Of a stretch of 35,933 nt of DNA, positions 21,684 through 33,465 are shown in pieces. The stretch comes from Phoronis australis (lineage: Eukaryota > Phoronida > Phoronidae), in contig NMRA01000478.1 in the NCBI GenBank assembly GCA_002633005.1, positions 58,898 to 94,830 on the forward strand. The letters run 5' to 3'. Numbering within the stretch: the first letter of the stretch is position 1; every line of letters begins with the position of its first letter. Made by a program: the position numbers and the translations under genes. The notes under the pieces are model-generated. The model searched no databases, had not been told where the DNA came from, and saw only the letters and a list, made by a program, of their open reading frames with translations.

Positions 21684-24423
21684 GGGCAAAATCAATAGGG
21701 TTATAACTCTGGATAATCTCGTTGTCAATAAGTAATAAGTAACAGTCCTTAGGCATGCTCACTAAACCAGAAACTCAGACATCCTTGACTGAGAATGGGG
21801 AATAATCAGATTGAAACTCAACAGCACCATGAATTTCACCGGTGCCTAGACAACAGCAAGTTTAGACTATTGACCTGAAATCAAGAGAATGCTACTATGT
21901 CTAGAGGATCACCTGAGTGAATTCTGACTCGAGGAAGCTGCCCCCTGGGCTTAAGTCCCCTTGATGCCAAGGATCATTTTAGAATAACATAACGTAACAA
22001 GCCATATTGACTCACATAGCCTCAAAGTCATAGAGTAATAAATTTAGAACCTAACGTATGATTCATGTTTTCGAATGTCTGCCCTTTATAGATTCGACTT
22101 TTCAGGGGGCTGAGGGTTGCATTTAAAAATGTGAGATTTCGTCGGTTACCTCATGATACACGATTACTGATAGTTGAACTGAATCAGCCATTTGCCTTCC
22201 AACTGATCCAAGCACAAAATCTACAGTGGGGATTTATATTTTCACAACAAGCGGCGGAACCCCATATCGCTAAAATTGTCATTTTGATACAGCACTGCAT
22301 TGTGGTAGTATAATATTCTAAATGCACTAAGTATAATTCAAGACAAAATCAGGCAAAACTGTGATACTTTCAGCTTGCCCATTGGCCTGAGTAAAGCAAT
22401 TACCATAACAGTGCATTAATGGATTTTTTACACACCAATGGCACGGGTGCGCTCCTTAAACTATTCCTGTGATGCGAATCCAAAATGGATCAGATTTGAA
22501 GAAGCTTCGTCTCTACAACCGTATGTTCCCTAAAACAGCTGTAGGATGGCCCATGAGCTAAAGTTATTAAGTAACTCATTATACTGCTCACTAATGCCTC
22601 TTTGTGTAATGATGACTTAGAGTTGCGATACATCCATTTTAAATTTGCCATGTCTTTTGAAACATCCTGTATTAAATTTCCTGATATTAATGATGGTTCT
22701 ATTAGTATGGTTGCGTGTCACGTAGCAAAAGTAAAGTATAGAATTATGAGCACACCGCCTTGAAATGTTTCTAATGAACACCTTGACATTTTACTGGAAC
22801 TAAGGAGTTTCAAGGTTATGCAGGACGTTTGGCTAACAACGGAACATCATATTTCAGAAATGGATGATTGCAGTATCAACATCAAATTTTCAAATACTAT
22901 GCTTTATCACTGTTTTCCAGAAACCTGTTAGGAATCGCTTTTAAAACGTTAAACTTTTGCATGAGGGGACTCTAACAATTTTATGAAAAACTCTCAAGTT
23001 GCATAAAACTAAAACCAAATGATATTTTACATAACTGCAGAAGGGTTTTTGAGATTTCATCCTGAACTTTTACATCAAACAAAATTTGATCATGTTGTTG
23101 ATACCATTGTTTTGCTATCAATGAACCTTTCTTTTTTACTATAATTTAATGAAAAGACACGACGTGGCTCAATAAATGGCAGATTAGAAAAAAGTCAAAA
23201 ATCAGATTCTTCAGGTTTTTTTACTTTCACAAAACATATTTTTATAGAGTAATTTTTGTTGTGTAGATATTTGGCTACTTGCCAAAACATTCTTCATATT
23301 AAACTTTATGTTATTTGAGAATTCCCTTTTCCAGTGGCTGACGGAAATTGAAGTTTTCAACAAACAAAAAAGAAAAAAAACTCAAGAGCTTCGAAAAGGA
23401 AAGCCCCACCCCCATACCGCTCTGCAAATAATTGTCAACGATTATCTGAGTCATAGAAGGTAGGTGTACCTGTTAATGCGACCTTGTATCATCAGTAAGA
23501 GATAACACAAGTGATAACGGACATTTGTCATACAAGGATTAATCCAGGATTTATCTAAAAGGTTACTAAAGGTTATAAACCCTTGGAGGGCATTTGCCTT
23601 GATATGCAAGTTAATCTCTAAAGGTTATGACCCCATGCTCATGAAGACAACAGTCGAGAAAAACATCTCAAAGAAAGATTACAAAGAAGTTGTAAAAACA
23701 GTGCTTTGTCCAAACAGCAATTAGGCAAAATGATTATCAACAATGTTTAATTAGAATAACGAGTTTGTTGCCGCTAATCACAACACAGAAGCAATTGAGT
23801 TTTTAGAATAACATAAATCAGGATCCAAGTTTGAAACCATATGCTGAGACGTGTAAAACAAAGAGTACAGACATCTCGGCCACAGTTACGTTATGCACCC
23901 GCGCAGTGGGGTGAGTATCCCGATTTCACTGATCGGGTAGTCGGGATACAGAAGTGTCGTTATCAATTTGACAGCGATAGCAAGGGCAGAAAGATGATCT
24001 GTGTTACTGACATATCAGAATCTGGCACTGAAAGTTGTGCAATTCAAGACCTGCACAAATTTTTATCGATTTAGTTTTAGGGCATGTTTTAATTTGAACA
24101 GAGAGAGAGTCTATAAAGCCTCCTTCCTCGAAACTTTCATTCAAGTATGACATTCCAAATCATTCAGCTAACTTATATTTTGTTAGAGAGTTTCTTTTCT
24201 TCCGAATGCCACATTCAGGTCAATGACTGAGATTATCAACACAGCAAACCCGAAGGCATTTAACGTAATTTTCAAACTTAAAGACTTTAAGCCACACACA
24301 ATACCATCTACAGCAACCAAGATTTTTAATGAACAACTCTTCTGCACTAAGCATATCTCATTGACTTCATCTGTGACTGCGCAGTTTTTCTTCAAGTTCA
24401 AACTAGGTGACTTTGAAATGATC
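21684..24423. other. Unassigned AT-rich DNA
   Basis: No supported gene apart from the weak small frame at 23841-24074. A second frame at 24223-24447 has an acceptor-like CCACATTCAG just before its ATG, but it runs into the mini-element at 24426 and has no known motif. The frame at 22131-22313 lacks a clear start. Confidence 0.5.
23841..24074 (+). CDS. Small unrecognised open frame, 77 codons
   Basis: It starts at an ATG (MLRRVKQRVQTSRPQLRYAP). It is hydrophilic, basic at the start and acidic later (DISESGTES). GC and CpG are higher than in the flanks (for example GTCGGGATAC near 23940). There is no signal peptide or membrane segment. The protein is not recognised. It could be a coding exon, a repeat fragment or chance. 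Confidence 0.15.
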   Translation: MLRRVKQRVQTSRPQLRYAPAQWGEYPDFTDRVVGIQKCRYQFDSDSKGRKMICVTDISESGTESCAIQDLHKFLSI

Positions 24424-24425
24424 TA

Positions 24426-24500
24426 CAGTAAAACTTCTCCAGTTTGACACAGTGAAACAAATTTTTTTTGGCTCAAGGTCAATCTGGTGAAATTTTACGG
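24426..24500. mobile_element. Very short Tc1/mariner-like MITE flanked by TA, 75 bp
   Basis: The left end is TA (24424-24425) then CAGTAAAACTTCTCCAG, followed by TTTGACA. The right end, read on the other strand, is TA then CCGTAAAATTTCACCAG, followed by ATTGACC. The ends match over about 24 bases, so nearly the whole element is its two terminal repeats around a short T-rich centre. It belongs to the same family as the element at 5648. It could also be called a hairpin. Confidence 0.65.
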
Positions 24501-24503
24501 TAG

Positions 24504-24993
24504 TTATTATTACTGTATAGGGTACACTCGGAGGACAGGGTCATTGCCCCAGAGCACCTCCCTGAGACTCGCCTTTCTGCTGAGGTGTTAAGTGACAGGA
24601 TTATATGATCTATTCTGCACTCTGAAGGGGCACTGGTCATTCAATGATAGGAAAGAACTATTACATTAAGTTTGTAAGACTATAAATACCAGGACACATG
24701 TTGGTGTGTGAGTCAGTTGAGTTTAAGTAGACTTGAAAGTCAGTTGAACTTGAGTTGAGCTGAGTTGAGTCGCATTGCAGTTATAGATTCAGCGGTTACA
24801 GCTTAAAATAGCAGGTGATTGAACCAAGGATTGTAACAGTTCCTGAAAGTCAAGGGTTTTCAGCACTGGCTGGAGCATTGACCAGATAGTTACTAGGACA
24901 TTTTGTTTGAGTTGACAGGTGAACAAGATTAATCAATCGATTAACTCGAACCAGTTTTCAGTCTATCCTCCTGCTGAAAGCTATTAGCACTGG
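24504..24993 (+). promoter_or_regulatory. Promoter-bearing, possibly solo-LTR-like segment
   Basis: TATAAATA (24681-24688) is followed by an initiator-like TCAGTT (24713-24718), whose A lies 34 bases after the first T of the TATA box. The following 60 bases are an impure GTTGA/GAGTTGA repeat (24713-24772). The segment can be read as a retroelement LTR: it may begin TGTATAGGG near 24524 and end GGTTACA at 24998, with promoter, leader and terminus in the usual order. I found no second copy in the window, no target-site duplication and no convincing primer-binding site. An ordinary promoter or chance is equally possible. Confidence 0.25.
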
Positions 24994-25203
24994 TTGGTTA
25001 CAACCTGCGCCCACCCTGATCCACTGGAGAACACGACAATTATAAACAGCTCACAAACTCACCTAACAGGTCATCCACAACAGGGATCAGTCTTCAACTG
25101 CAAAACAAGAAGACTTCATGAGAATTCATTGCACAGCCTCGCTGTAAAATGTAACGGCAAGTACAGCGTGAAAATGCTTTCGTTGACATTCGTGGAACCA
25201 TAA
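24994..25203 (+). CDS. Unrecognised open frame after the LTR-like segment
   Basis: This is an open stretch of 69 codons without a starting ATG, containing TTCAHPDPLENTTIIN and ending KMLSLTFVEP. It could be an exon or a retroelement leader read by chance. No gag-type zinc knuckle (CX2CX4HX4C) is visible. Confidence 0.1.
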   Translation: MVTTCAHPDPLENTTIINSSQTHLTGHPQQGSVFNCKTRRLHENSLHSLAVKCNGKYSVKMLSLTFVEP

Positions 25204-25221
25204 ATATAGAAGAATAACTGA

Positions 25222-25251
25222 GTTATACATGCGATAGTTATACATGCGATA
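25222..25251 (+). repeat. Perfect 15-base tandem duplication
   Basis: GTTATACATGCGATA occurs twice, back to back. This is a recent slippage event or a short duplication. Confidence 0.9.
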
Positions 25252-27603
25252 ATCCTCTCAAAAGGTTATCAATGCATTACAGCAACAACGCTATTCTAAG
25301 TGACCAATTGGCAAGCAACTTTTGAGACTAGATGCTGGGCAGAACAACCTCACAATGGAACGAAAGATAAACATTCATGTTAAGTGAATGACAAAACCTT
25401 CCCGAGATAACAGAAACTTCAGATGTCTTCATTTCGATGTATAAATAACAACATGGTACATTAATAACAATAACAGCATTACAATGACAGTCATCCCACA
25501 GAGTTTTGTAAAAATAACACGTCGTTAATATTTCAATCAAAGAAAACAAATGCCACATTGTGCACCGATTTTTTTAATCAACACTGACACAGATTCAGCG
25601 TAGACTTGCCGTCTGACGTTTATGATGAGAAATTGTTACTTTTATGCAATGACTCCTGTGAAAACACAATGTGATCAGCGACAAGACTTCACAAATCGAA
25701 GACCAGAACAATTATGAAGAATAGCATTAAACATGTTGCCTGAGGGTACATAACATGAGATTTATTGTTCTATTACTAGACAGAGCTTTGTCTGTGATGA
25801 ATAAATCATCACTTATCTTTTACCAGTATTTATCTTGTAATCAGGGAGCAATAATAGGGTACAGACCAGGCAGTCTTACATACAATTATATCTTTGATAA
25901 CTTCTTACCAGTAAATCGCACAAATGTCTCAAAATAATTGATTTCGTCAAGGAAAAGCATAAAATACCAAATCTGAAAGAGAATCTAGGTGATACTAAGT
26001 TGATGGTGAATGCAGTATTTTGATAACTACAAAGGGATCCCAAAAACAATTTTACATGTTTCAAAACTTGTAATTTTCATGATGGTTACAGAACCATAGT
26101 TGTTTCAGAAAGAATGGGAAAAATTGCTATCAAAAAAACCATGAACATGATCTCAAAATTTTTTAACAGGCTTTTTTAAAGGAAAAACTTAGTTTTATTA
26201 CCCACAGTGTTATTTCCTCATCATCTAGTCTCAATAGACTCGTCCTGAAATGGCTCGGCACCACTGTCATTCAAAGATTTTTACACACGATGCAACAAAT
26301 GTGTGCTTCTTCACATGTAAATGTACAAGTCATTATAAAACTCATCTTTGTAATACAGGTAAATTTGTATTATCGCAACTCATTCGGCATTGTTGATGAT
26401 AATATGGATTGGTTCAATATGCAGAGCTCAATTTCGGTTCTAAAGGTCGCCAATGTCACGTGACAAATCACGCACAGAAAACCTTATGTAGTAGGCGTGT
26501 TTGTGCGGGATATCGGGTTGATAGGTAAAATTGGTTGTTGCCAAGCAAATGACATACTCCTAATTGTCCATTTGACTTTAAAAGACTACCTGGACGATTT
26601 CTGTCACGAGTTCCAGCAGTTATTAGCTCCAAGTTGTTATTCCATTCAGATACCAAGTTTTTATTTTTCAACTGTTGCTAACAACGCATCATTTGTACCG
26701 GCTATGACTTTTGCATCTTTGCATATGGGTGGGGGGAGTTCTAGTTTTGGTAAGCTCATTTCCTCCTTGGCAACTTTGCTAAGCCGAGACGCCACGCTGA
26801 GCATGGAGTCTTGTTCTGCTTTCCGGGAACTTGGGTGCGTGACTACTTGAAAAGGTCAGTTGTGAAATATATTTTCCATCTCCGCAAAAGATAAGTTTAA
26901 TCCAGGAGTAGGGCTGTATAACACTGAATTAGGAAACTGCGGCACATCAACATCAGCACTTTTATTTAGATCCAGCACTAAAAATATGCTGGCTAAATTG
27001 AAAGCGAATTACGGCCTTTTGCTCTCATCAAATCAGTATAATAGTATCCTTTACTGTGTTAGGATTCCATTTCGATTGTGAAATTCAACACAGATTAATA
27101 TAATCAAGCAGCCTACGCAAACGATCACCAAAAGGGGGAGTAATGGAATAACATGTCTAACCACCACACAACCCTAGTTGCTTTTAGTTGTTTGCTGAGA
27201 TAGACCTTTCATTGAATTTGTCTCAGTTAAGGTGTGTGAAACGAGGGGAGTATTGGAAATTAGCGGAGAAGTACCAGCCAGTGATGTGTGACTGCAACAG
27301 ATATCATAAAAACTAACCAAATTCAATCAACAACCATGTGAACATCTCTGATTAAAAAACAACTTACCAGCAAATACTTATACTCAGCTCAGCAGTTAAT
27401 CAGATGTGCTCTGCTACTACCAGCACACTGCTTATTTGCCGCAATCAATCATGTGAAATGCATGTTGGATAATACAGGTTCTTTGATTTTTGCTTCCTAT
27501 GGTCAATGCGTTCTGATGAGAAATCAATCAAATCTGTGGAAAGGCATAAGGAGCTATGGGGAACCCTTCTTAGCTAGGGAGAATTATGAGCTACAATTAA
27601 AGT
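25252..27603. other. Unassigned AT-rich DNA with one E-box palindrome
   Basis: No supported gene. The longest frame here, 26497-26850, begins at GTG, and its first ATG is far inside, so it is not a credible gene. The palindrome at 26454-26465 lies just upstream of it. Confidence 0.5.
26454..26465. promoter_or_regulatory. TGTCACGTGACA palindromic E-box
   Basis: A 12-base perfect palindrome. Its core GTCACGTGAC is the optimal site known for MITF/TFE-family bHLH-zip factors (the CLEAR element). The nearby stretch to 26520 is CpG-richer than usual here. No gene start can be tied to it, so function is speculative. Confidence 0.3.
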
Positions 27604-27816
27604 ATGCATGCTCAAAATTGTTGGGAGCTTAACATCGTTAAAAATTTTAACCCGGACACTTTGACGAAATTGGTTGACATAGTCATAACTTCAATAAAAA
27701 ATAGTTTGCATTATTGTTATTGTTCCCAAAAGGTAACAAGCTTAAGATTGAATGGATTGGAAGAAAAAATCGTTACCTTTATCGTTAAAAGCTTCATTGA
27801 GTTAGAACAGGTGTAA
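27604..27816 (+). CDS. Unrecognised open frame, 70 codons
   Basis: It starts at an ATG (MHAQNCWELNIVKNF) and ends IVKSFIELEQV before TAA. Hydrophobic and charged residues are mixed, as in a folded protein, with no membrane segment. It ends only 14 bases before the next open frame, which is in another frame. The pair could be parts of one gene broken by frame shifts or two exons. No family is recognised. Confidence 0.15.
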   Translation: MHAQNCWELNIVKNFNPDTLTKLVDIVITSIKNSLHYCYCSQKVTSLRLNGLEEKIVTFIVKSFIELEQV

Positions 27817-27830
27817 TTCTTTGCAGTATA

Positions 27831-28121
27831 ATGGAAAAACGTGACAAAGATGGGGAACTACCCCAATTTCACGTCTTGATAAGGCTACCAGACCTCATAT
27901 TTGAACATAGTAGTAATAAAAGCCCGAAAAGCGTTTCTTTTGTAACATCTGTCAACAAGCGAACTATAAAGAAAAACATTACCTCACACCTTGAACTTTT
28001 TAAACCAGTTGTCAAATATTTGGAAAAATTTAGAGTACTTACAGCACATAGGCACAAGGGCTTCTTGATATTAACTATACAAAGTATAAAAGGTTTGAAT
28101 TTGAGAGATCCTTGCATTTAA
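27831..28121 (+). CDS. Unrecognised open frame, 96 codons
   Basis: It starts at an ATG in good context (ATAATGG), just after an acceptor-like TTCTTTGCAG (27817-27826). It begins MEKRDKDGELPQFHVLIRLP, has a lysine-rich middle (NKRTIKKN) and ends in a beta-like stretch HKGFLILTIQS. This is the longest ATG-started frame in the right half with protein-like composition. It has no signal peptide and no recognised domain. It may be a real exon, an old repeat or chance. Confidence 0.2.
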   Translation: MEKRDKDGELPQFHVLIRLPDLIFEHSSNKSPKSVSFVTSVNKRTIKKNITSHLELFKPVVKYLEKFRVLTAHRHKGFLILTIQSIKGLNLRDPCI

Positions 28122-28579
28122 AGTGGCATTATCAGTGAGGAAGATATTTTCTGAGATCAGCCCGAGTGTCGATTGAAACGGCAACAAAGTGGTCGCAATC
28201 AATGCTTTCTGTCTGCAAGAACTAAACCAACCACCTCGATTTCAGCAAATGATTGAGTAGGCCACAATTGTGATTTGAGGCTCAATTAGGCTACCAGTAT
28301 TAGTCGGCAACGTGACCTCTCAACGTTGACCTCTGATCAGTTTAGTTGTCCGGTAAGAATCACATAATTTGCCAAAATCTACAAGAGAAAGAAAATAGTC
28401 AGAATTGTTAGGCAAAAACTGGCCGGGACCCCCACCTGTGACGCGCGCGTGCAAATAATATTTTCTGATCATGTGTGGTTTTAGGTTTAAGAAGAGCTTG
28501 AGGGCGAAATGTTTGCTTGAACACCGGAAAATAGCCCAAGAGTGGTCACAGCGGCCATTTCTATAGCCAACAGGGAAAA
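28122..28579. other. Unassigned DNA, locally CpG-rich
   Basis: A CpG cluster ACGCGCGCG at 28441-28449 stands out. A minus-strand frame of 90 codons starts at 28592 and runs to 28320 without a recognised motif. Confidence 0.45.
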
Positions 28580-28720
28580 ATGACTGCAGCACGCAAGAAC
28601 GTCAACATGGGGTTTTTTAATTTTTTTGTCAAATGGGAAAGGATGCTATTGCCAGCGCTGCCGCACACGTTTTCCTGTTTTAGCAACCTTATTTTCCAAT
28701 TGGTGAAAAGGGAGTTATGA
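28580..28720 (+). CDS. Small unrecognised open frame, 46 codons
   Basis: It starts at ATG after GGGAAAA and begins MTAARKNVNMGFFNFFVKWE, ending QLVKREL. It sits in a short GC-richer patch (GCCAGCGCTGCCGCACACG near 28651). It might be a first exon or a short peptide, but there is no supporting signal beyond the start context. Confidence 0.1.
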   Translation: MTAARKNVNMGFFNFFVKWERMLLPALPHTFSCFSNLIFQLVKREL

Positions 28721-31700
28721 TATCATGGTATTAGTGTTGAGCCCCAACTCACAAAGAACATAACAGATTTTGTCGATTTACACCTCTGGCCAAAGCTAAT
28801 AACTTCAAGAAGTCTATTCCATTCAACAACCCAAAAATGAATTATGTGTCATAAAATCGACAGTGTCCCCTTAACTACAAAAACAAAGAATCAAAAGTGC
28901 CAAAATTGAAAAAAATGATATGCAGGTATATTAGGAGCACGCAAATGCTTCTTGTCAAAATTAACATTTTTACTCCAGGAGCACTGCGACCATTCAACTA
29001 GGGCTAACAGACGCATTGAAACTGTATGGCAATCACGCCATCATAATTTTGTCTTGAATGATAGGCATTTAGTCCAACACGAAACTAAAGAGGTGATCAG
29101 CATTAATACGAGCGACCAAAACAATAATGATAACAACAAGGGGTCTAGTATTATTATTGCGAAAATACAAGCAGGTTTATGTGTTTGGTTTAATTGAATA
29201 AGAGTTACCTGTTGAGACCAATCATTAAATCTCAGCACTATTTAAAAATTTGCAAATGTCTAAGCAATACTGACCAAAAGCATGGCATCATAAAAACTGC
29301 ACTCAATAGAGACCACTAACATGGTACACATGATCATTGCTTAAGTTTTGAGTCTTGAGTGTAGAGTTCAGACCTTGGCCTCTCTGGTGTTTCAACAGCA
29401 GGCAGATTCTCTCCAGTGGCAAGAAAATTGTCACAAGCTAAGTGTTAAACGATTTCTTATTAGCATAATGATCAAGCCCTTGACATGTGATCACTTATAT
29501 TACTTAAAATTCCTAGTAGAACAGCTTCTTTGAAATGTCTAGCTTTGAAGTGTTTCCACACCTCTGCACAAATTGGAAATCTTTTGATTGATGAAACAAA
29601 ATGACGAATTTCAAGTCATGGAACAATAAAAATTTGAAAATGATGTGAACTTCATTCTAGGTGTCTATCGCAGCAGACGCAAGCCAGGCATGTTAAGACA
29701 GTGGGTTTTTTGTGAGGCAGTCGATTATGACAATAGAAAACACTCTCCATACAACTCTAGTATTTTGAGGGCACAAAAGCAATTAAGGCCAAGTTGACAA
29801 GGATGAAACATGATTTCTTTCGTTCAGTGACATTTTGAGACGTTGGGCAATTCTGTGTGAATCATTGCAACATCCAACACCACGTAACCATAGCAACTAA
29901 AAAGAATGATGTTGACAAAACATTTATACAATATGCCGGAGAATGTTACACTGCATTAAAAATATTCAGAATGATGTCCAACAACTACCCTATCGTCACC
30001 TAGCGACAACATACATTTCACCATCTCTCGACTTACATTTTACATCGCGGGTTAATACCTATTGCATACTTTAAATAGAGCGCTTAAACATAGGTATACA
30101 CATCTCCAAAGTGAACCACAAAAACATGACCACTTTGGCACTTAACCAACACTGACCCATGGCAACATTTTCCACAGAAAGAGATGGTCTTTTTATGCTA
30201 AATATCTCATAAATGTTCAACCTCGTGTTACTACACAGTGCACCTGCAAACAAACTTGGGGACTCCGATGACCACTGCATGACTGAAGCTGTGCCAACAT
30301 CCAGTGCTGCAGTGGGGTGTAGGCACACGTAGGTGCAGCCAACCACCTTTTGGCATTTGTACATAGCGCCTATGCACCGTAAGTTACGTTCAGTGCTCAA
30401 GGTGATACAGTGGGCTTAATGGGCGCCTACTTACCTCTAATTTTACCACTACAGCACTGCCAATATCTTTCTTCTATGAAGTATCACCCGATACCGCTTA
30501 CGGCGATACTGAATGCAAAATTAACATGACACGGCGATACCACAAATGAATAGTTTCACTACTTCCCGATTGTTATTTTCATTTGAACCAACAGTCCTAT
30601 TAAGTCATCGAGATAATTCATTTTCAAGCTGAGAAAATCAATACGCGCAAACAACGATCTTAACCGCACTTACCGATCTTCCATACTCGGGCAATTGGCC
30701 ATCGTTATTAAGTGAATTGTACGCCGACTTGTTAGCAAGACAATTTGCTAGTATTGACAAATACTGCCTCATATACTCCCTGGGGATCAGATTATTTAAT
30801 AAAGCTACACGTAGATTGCATAAGGCACAAAGCTACAGAGGAATAGTTCACAAAATGCTTGCCATACTTGACTGATTCAAACCAGCAGCTTTCTATCGAT
30901 TCCTCTAGACAAGTACACGAGTACATAAATACCTCAACACTTCAAAAAAATTATATTTTATTTCAAATGTAATTTCTGGAATACAACGTAAATGGAGTAG
31001 TGAAGATTACCAACTTTCATTATACACAGGTGGCCTTTTAGTGACGGTGTTTTCCAACAATTACTGCTTGCACAAAGCATTGACCATCGGAATTTCTGAT
31101 GGCACAATTTCCACAGACTCAGAACCATGTACAATGTCTCGCACATTTTTGGTGCGATGCTTCACCCATTTCTTGTCCTTAGTTTAAAATCATCAGTTTC
31201 TAAAAGGCCGATATAGCCCCAATGTCTTTCTAAAATACGGTCGTAACTGAATGGACTCAAAACAATTTTTTTTCAAAGTTGAAACGTCCTCCAGTAACAT
31301 CTTTCCAATTTAGGTCACAGCATTGGTAGACAATCGTAATCATACTTCGGTCATTGTTTTTTCCACGCAACTAACACAGCACCAAACAAAGTGGTTTTAG
31401 TTTCCAAGTTCACGTTTTCCACCTAAGTTTTGAAAGTTAGATGTCATTCACAGCAGACGGAGTTCTCGCAATGTTTGTACGAAACTGGTGAGGTTTTACT
31501 ATAAGTTTGAAAAATGTCAGTTCGTCATCAAATCTATAAACCGTTCAAAATACGCTTGCTCCAAAATGTCAGGACACTTGGTTACATATTTGGCTCAGTA
31601 ACAAGCTTCAGAAAATAAACTCTTTGATTGGTCGCTGGCATCTATGTTAAAGACAGGTTAATATTTTCAGTCACCTAATGCACTTTGGCCTCCAACCCAA

Positions 31701-32558
31701 AATCTGAACATCACTGAAGTTCAGGCTGCCAGAAGTTTCTCTGGATTTTTCTGTTTGGTTTTAGCCATGATTATGCACCTAAACAAATCAAACATGGGGA
31801 ATTCATTTTTTGCCATCTCCCTCCTTGCATCTGCTTGACATTTAAAAACCGCCACCACAGAATTAAAAGCAGGCCAACACACTAGCTGTAGGAAAAAATA
31901 CTTATCAGAAGTTCAAGCAGATAGGGATGAAGGTCAACATCAATTGCAGGGGCCACTGAGTGAAGATCCAGTAACGTAGCAGAAACAACATCCTGGACAG
32001 GTTGAAGTGCTTGTAAGTGGAAGGGAATTTCTTTTTCAGGCTCTCTTTCATGTCATTTTATTGAGAATAAATATTTTTATTCCCAAACTGGCCCCCAATA
32101 CCAGCAGAAATGGGTCAGAAGCCGTCCTTCACCTGATGCCAGTTGAAGTTAGGGTCAGAATCCTTCATTTTTTAAACAGTGAGGCATTCCTTTCAACATG
32201 ACTCAAGCTCACACCAGAACTAAATACACTATTCTTTGTCAGACGCCAAAAACTCAGGCAACAAATATCAGGAAAGTTAAACTCCAATTCACCAGTCCAA
32301 GGATTCCTGAATGCTAATTACAACTGCAAGATCTCCAAATGAAAAAGAAATATCTCTGAACATCTGTCAGAAGATTACAGTATGAATTGCGTGGTTCAAA
32401 GACCAGGAAGGAGACACTAAGCACAAGAGATTGGCTGTTGGAAATAGCAATTGAAGACTTACTCCTTGTGTCATCAAACAACAGAACAAAAACATTAAAA
32501 GAGCCACAGACAGGACAACTCCTGTGAATTTCCCTAAGGGTGCTAGGCCAAACAAGAA
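28721..32558. other. Unassigned AT-rich DNA
   Basis: No supported gene. The minus-strand frame at 30071-30400 has no nearby ATG start. GGCGATAC occurs twice, at about 30501-30508 and 30532-30539. GGTGAGGTTTTACTATA near 31479-31495 is a solo end of the TA-flanked element family. Confidence 0.5.
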
Positions 32559-32585
32559 CTAGGTCACTAAATACTTAGTGACTAG
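32559..32585. repeat. Hairpin, 11 bp with one bulge
   Basis: CTAGGTCACTAA (32559-32570) pairs with TTAGTGACTAG (32575-32585), with one extra G and a 4-base loop ATAC. It is unclassified. Confidence 0.75.
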
Positions 32586-33436
32586 AATCTCGCATTAGCA
32601 ATCACAAAAATAATCCCAGATGACCGATGATCACAAAGATTAGTTTTCCAACGTCAAATGGCAACTGAGAACCTAACAGGGACTAACATTGTTAGAGCTA
32701 CATTACACTTTTGTTTGGTTGGTAAAAATGAAATTTGATTTTAGTTTTTGAAGCCAGCATAAAGCATGGCGAGCTGTCACGCAGTCCAATGCATTAATCC
32801 GGACCGTCTGCATTTATTCCAACCTTTTTTTACTCAAGTGATTCGCATGTGTCTCAGTTATATTACTTGTCAATGTCAACTTATTCAATAAATTTCAGAT
32901 TGTGTTATTGTCCCTAATTAACACTGTATATAATCATAAATGCCTGAAAATTTGTGCCGGGATTTTCATAATGCATCAGAAGACCGGTGTGGAGTCAGAG
33001 GACAATAGCTAACAGTAGAAATGTGTTTTTCGAAAGCCTATCAATTGAAACGCATTCATCAGAACACTGCAATTTATAATTTTCATCTTCGTCATTCAAA
33101 TTTCATGAGACACAATCGAGTACATACAATAAATTGACGTCAGTAGCTGAGATCATCCTCAGTATGATGACGTTCGCCATGTGACTGCAAGTCCAGCCCT
33201 TCATTGTGAGAATGACCGTGTAGCCACTGATGGTCGAAAATGTTCAATTAATATTGTATGTACTAGACTGAGCTTCGTGAAATTTGCTCGAAATTTGCAC
33301 CCATCAAATGAAATTATTTGGTACGTTCTTCATACTGATTTTAGAAATCTTTCACGACAGTTTTGTTTCGTCACCACATCACGCATAATCATACAAAAGG
33401 TTCTCATTCGCTCCCACACCATCCAATGAGTGCAAG
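32586..33436. other. Unassigned AT-rich DNA
   Basis: It contains a full CRE palindrome TGACGTCA at 33135-33142. A single such 8-base match is expected about once in DNA of this length. The frame at 33181-33429 lacks an ATG at its nominal start. Confidence 0.45.
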
Positions 33437-33465
33437 CTAGGAACCAGTAAGAGGCTGGTTCCTAG
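33437..33465. repeat. Hairpin with 11-bp perfect stem
   Basis: CTAGGAACCAG (33437-33447) and CTGGTTCCTAG (33455-33465) are exact complements around a 7-base loop TAAGAGG. GAACCAG is also the core of the hairpins at 19396 and 19801, a weak hint of common origin. Confidence 0.8.

Noticed and set aside
26497-26850. Frame of 117 codons on plus
   Set aside because: It opens at GTG, its first ATG is far inside, and no domain is visible. Non-ATG starts are not expected in an animal gene.
30071-30400. Frame of 109 codons on minus
   Set aside because: It starts at TTG, has no recognised motif and lacks splice signals.
33135-33142. CRE site TGACGTCA as a regulatory element
   Set aside because: A single 8-base match is expected by chance in a window of this size, and no promoter is beside it.
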